Of a stretch of 14,860 nucleotides of DNA, positions 13,961 to 14,860 are shown piece after piece (positions within the stretch are counted from its first letter, which is position 1; each line of letters opens with the position of its first letter). The DNA comes from Chryseobacterium gleum. GTDB lineage: Bacteria; Bacteroidota; Bacteroidia; Flavobacteriales_D; Sanyastnellaceae. Location of the stretch: contig CALQJP020000029.1 of assembly GCA_943330925.2 (NCBI GenBank), positions 1 to 14,860 of the forward strand. The letters are read 5' to 3'. A program made the translations under genes and the position numbers. The notes below the pieces were generated by a model. The model did not search any database. It was not told the DNA's origin and was given only the letters and a program-made list of their open reading frames with translations.

Positions 13961-14860
13961 TTACTCTTTGATAACGGAATAATCACCCAAACTCATGTCG
14001 GTTGGCTTGCCGCTCAGGCGCGCATGCGTGCCGATCATGGAGTTATTCAAATTCGCATGGTGGATGTGTGCACCGGGAAGTACAATACTGTTTTTGATAA
14101 CAGTGCCTTCTACTACAGCACCATCACCGAGTGAAACACCCGGTCCAACGACACTGTTCTTAATCACCGCGCCTGCGCCCACGTAGCAAGGATGCACGAT
14201 AACGCTGTTTTCCATTTTCACGTCGGCACTCACCCAATCCTTATCGGCATTGTAGCCCAAATATTTTGTGTTGGTATCGACCATTGCGTCTTTGTTGCCG
14301 CAGTCCATCCAGTCTTGCACCGCGCCGGGCGTGAATTGCGCGCCCTTCTTCACCATGTTGCGCAAGGCATCGGGCAATTGATATTCACCACCGTTCATGA
14401 TGTTGTTATCGATGAGGTACTGCAGCTCATCGCGCAGCCAAGCACCGTCGTTGAAATAGTAGATGCCAATCATGGCCAGATCGGAAACAAACTCTTGCGG
14501 CTTCTCCTTGAATTCAGTGATAACGCCGTTTTCATCGAGCACCACCACACCAAACTGGCGCGGGTCTTCAATTTTCTGCACCCACAACACACCGTCTTTG
14601 GAGGTATCGAGTTTAAAGTCGGCGCGAAACAGCGTATCCGCAAAAGCCACTGTTACGGGACCATTGAGCGCGCTCTGAGCGCACAAAATGGCGTGAGCGG
14701 TTCCCAGTGCCTTATCCTGATAATGGATGGTTCCTTTAGCACCGAGTGTCTCCGCGACGTCAATGAGGTGGCGCTCCACTTCTTCACCAAAGCGACCCAC
14801 CACGTAGGCGATTTCTGTTACCTTCTGGTCGCTGATGGACACGATATCTTCCATCAGTCG
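13961..14860 (-). CDS. Sugar-phosphate nucleotidyltransferase with left-handed beta-helix C-terminus (5' end missing)
   Basis: The frame is open to the window edge, so the N-terminus with the GxGTRLRP nucleotide-binding loop is outside. Counting from the first visible Met (14854), the catalytic Rossmann-like domain includes HYQDKALGTAHAIL at 44-57, the metal-binding FADT (D73) and FKEKP at 115-119. GGEYQLPDAL and DWMDCGNK (181-188) follow. Residues about 208-285 contain hexapeptide-type repeats (NSVIVHPCYVGAGAVIKNSV) forming a left-handed beta helix. Family members make NDP-sugars (UDP-, dTDP- or GDP-linked) for polysaccharides. The exact sugar cannot be told here. In flavobacteria this gene commonly precedes the TPR/DUF4292/EnvC set (recollection, not checked). 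It is the first visible gene of that operon. Confidence 0.93.
   Translation of the reverse strand, partial: RLMEDIVSISDQKVTEIAYVVGRFGEEVERHLIDVAETLGAKGTIHYQDKALGTAHAILCAQSALNGPVTVAFADTLFRADFKLDTSKDGVLWVQKIEDPRQFGVVVLDENGVITEFKEKPQEFVSDLAMIGIYYFNDGAWLRDELQYLIDNNIMNGGEYQLPDALRNMVKKGAQFTPGAVQDWMDCGNKDAMVDTNTKYLGYNADKDWVSADVKMENSVIVHPCYVGAGAVIKNSVVGPGVSLGDGAVVEGTVIKNSIVLPGAHIHHANLNNSMIGTHARLSGKPTDMSLGDYSVIKE

Overview
The window looks like chromosomal DNA of a member of the Bacteroidota, most likely the order Flavobacteriales. The signs are a fused MurF-alanine racemase, a secreted protease with a type IX secretion C-terminal tail, a DUF4292 lipoprotein next to an EnvC-like protein, promoters of the TAnnTTTG type, and few Shine-Dalgarno sites. 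Base composition is moderate (about 50% GC by eye), which is high for the better-known flavobacteria. I would not name a genus.

Layout. (1) Positions 1-2504: the last codons of an unidentified gene, overlapping by ATGA with the murF-alr fusion. (2) Positions 2505-6292: an accessory island of about 3.8 kb between core genes. It holds a four-helix-bundle (23S rRNA intervening-sequence type) protein, a Fic protein, an antitoxin/PIN-toxin pair and a RelE-type toxin/Xre antitoxin pair. These small modules are separated by unusual repeats: arrays with GTGA every 8 bp, a second octamer family (ATTGTAGG-like), and a direct repeat of about 220 bp that brackets the RelE/Xre pair. (3) Positions 6293-9857: a subtilisin-like T9SS cargo protease, coupled to a PLP-dependent ACC deaminase/D-cysteine desulfhydrase-like enzyme. 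(4) Positions 9837-14860, minus strand: a tight operon of sugar nucleotidyltransferase (5' end outside the window), TPR lipoprotein, DUF4292 lipoprotein and EnvC-like amidase activator.

How the genes work together. murF-alr makes D-alanine and adds D-Ala-D-Ala to the peptidoglycan precursor. The minus-strand operon probably serves the envelope too: a nucleotide-sugar enzyme, two lipoproteins and a likely regulator of peptidoglycan cleavage. The island genes look like self-regulated selfish or stress modules. Both toxin-antitoxin promoters carry inverted repeats that could be operators, and the fic promoter carries three short direct repeats.

The most unusual feature is the repeat architecture. 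Every island module is bracketed by its own pair of related repeats, direct for the four-helix-bundle gene and the RelE/Xre pair, inverted for fic and the PIN pair. This suggests that the repeats help assemble, swap or invert these cassettes. That is inference from one window. No transposase, integrase, tRNA, rRNA or CRISPR array is visible.
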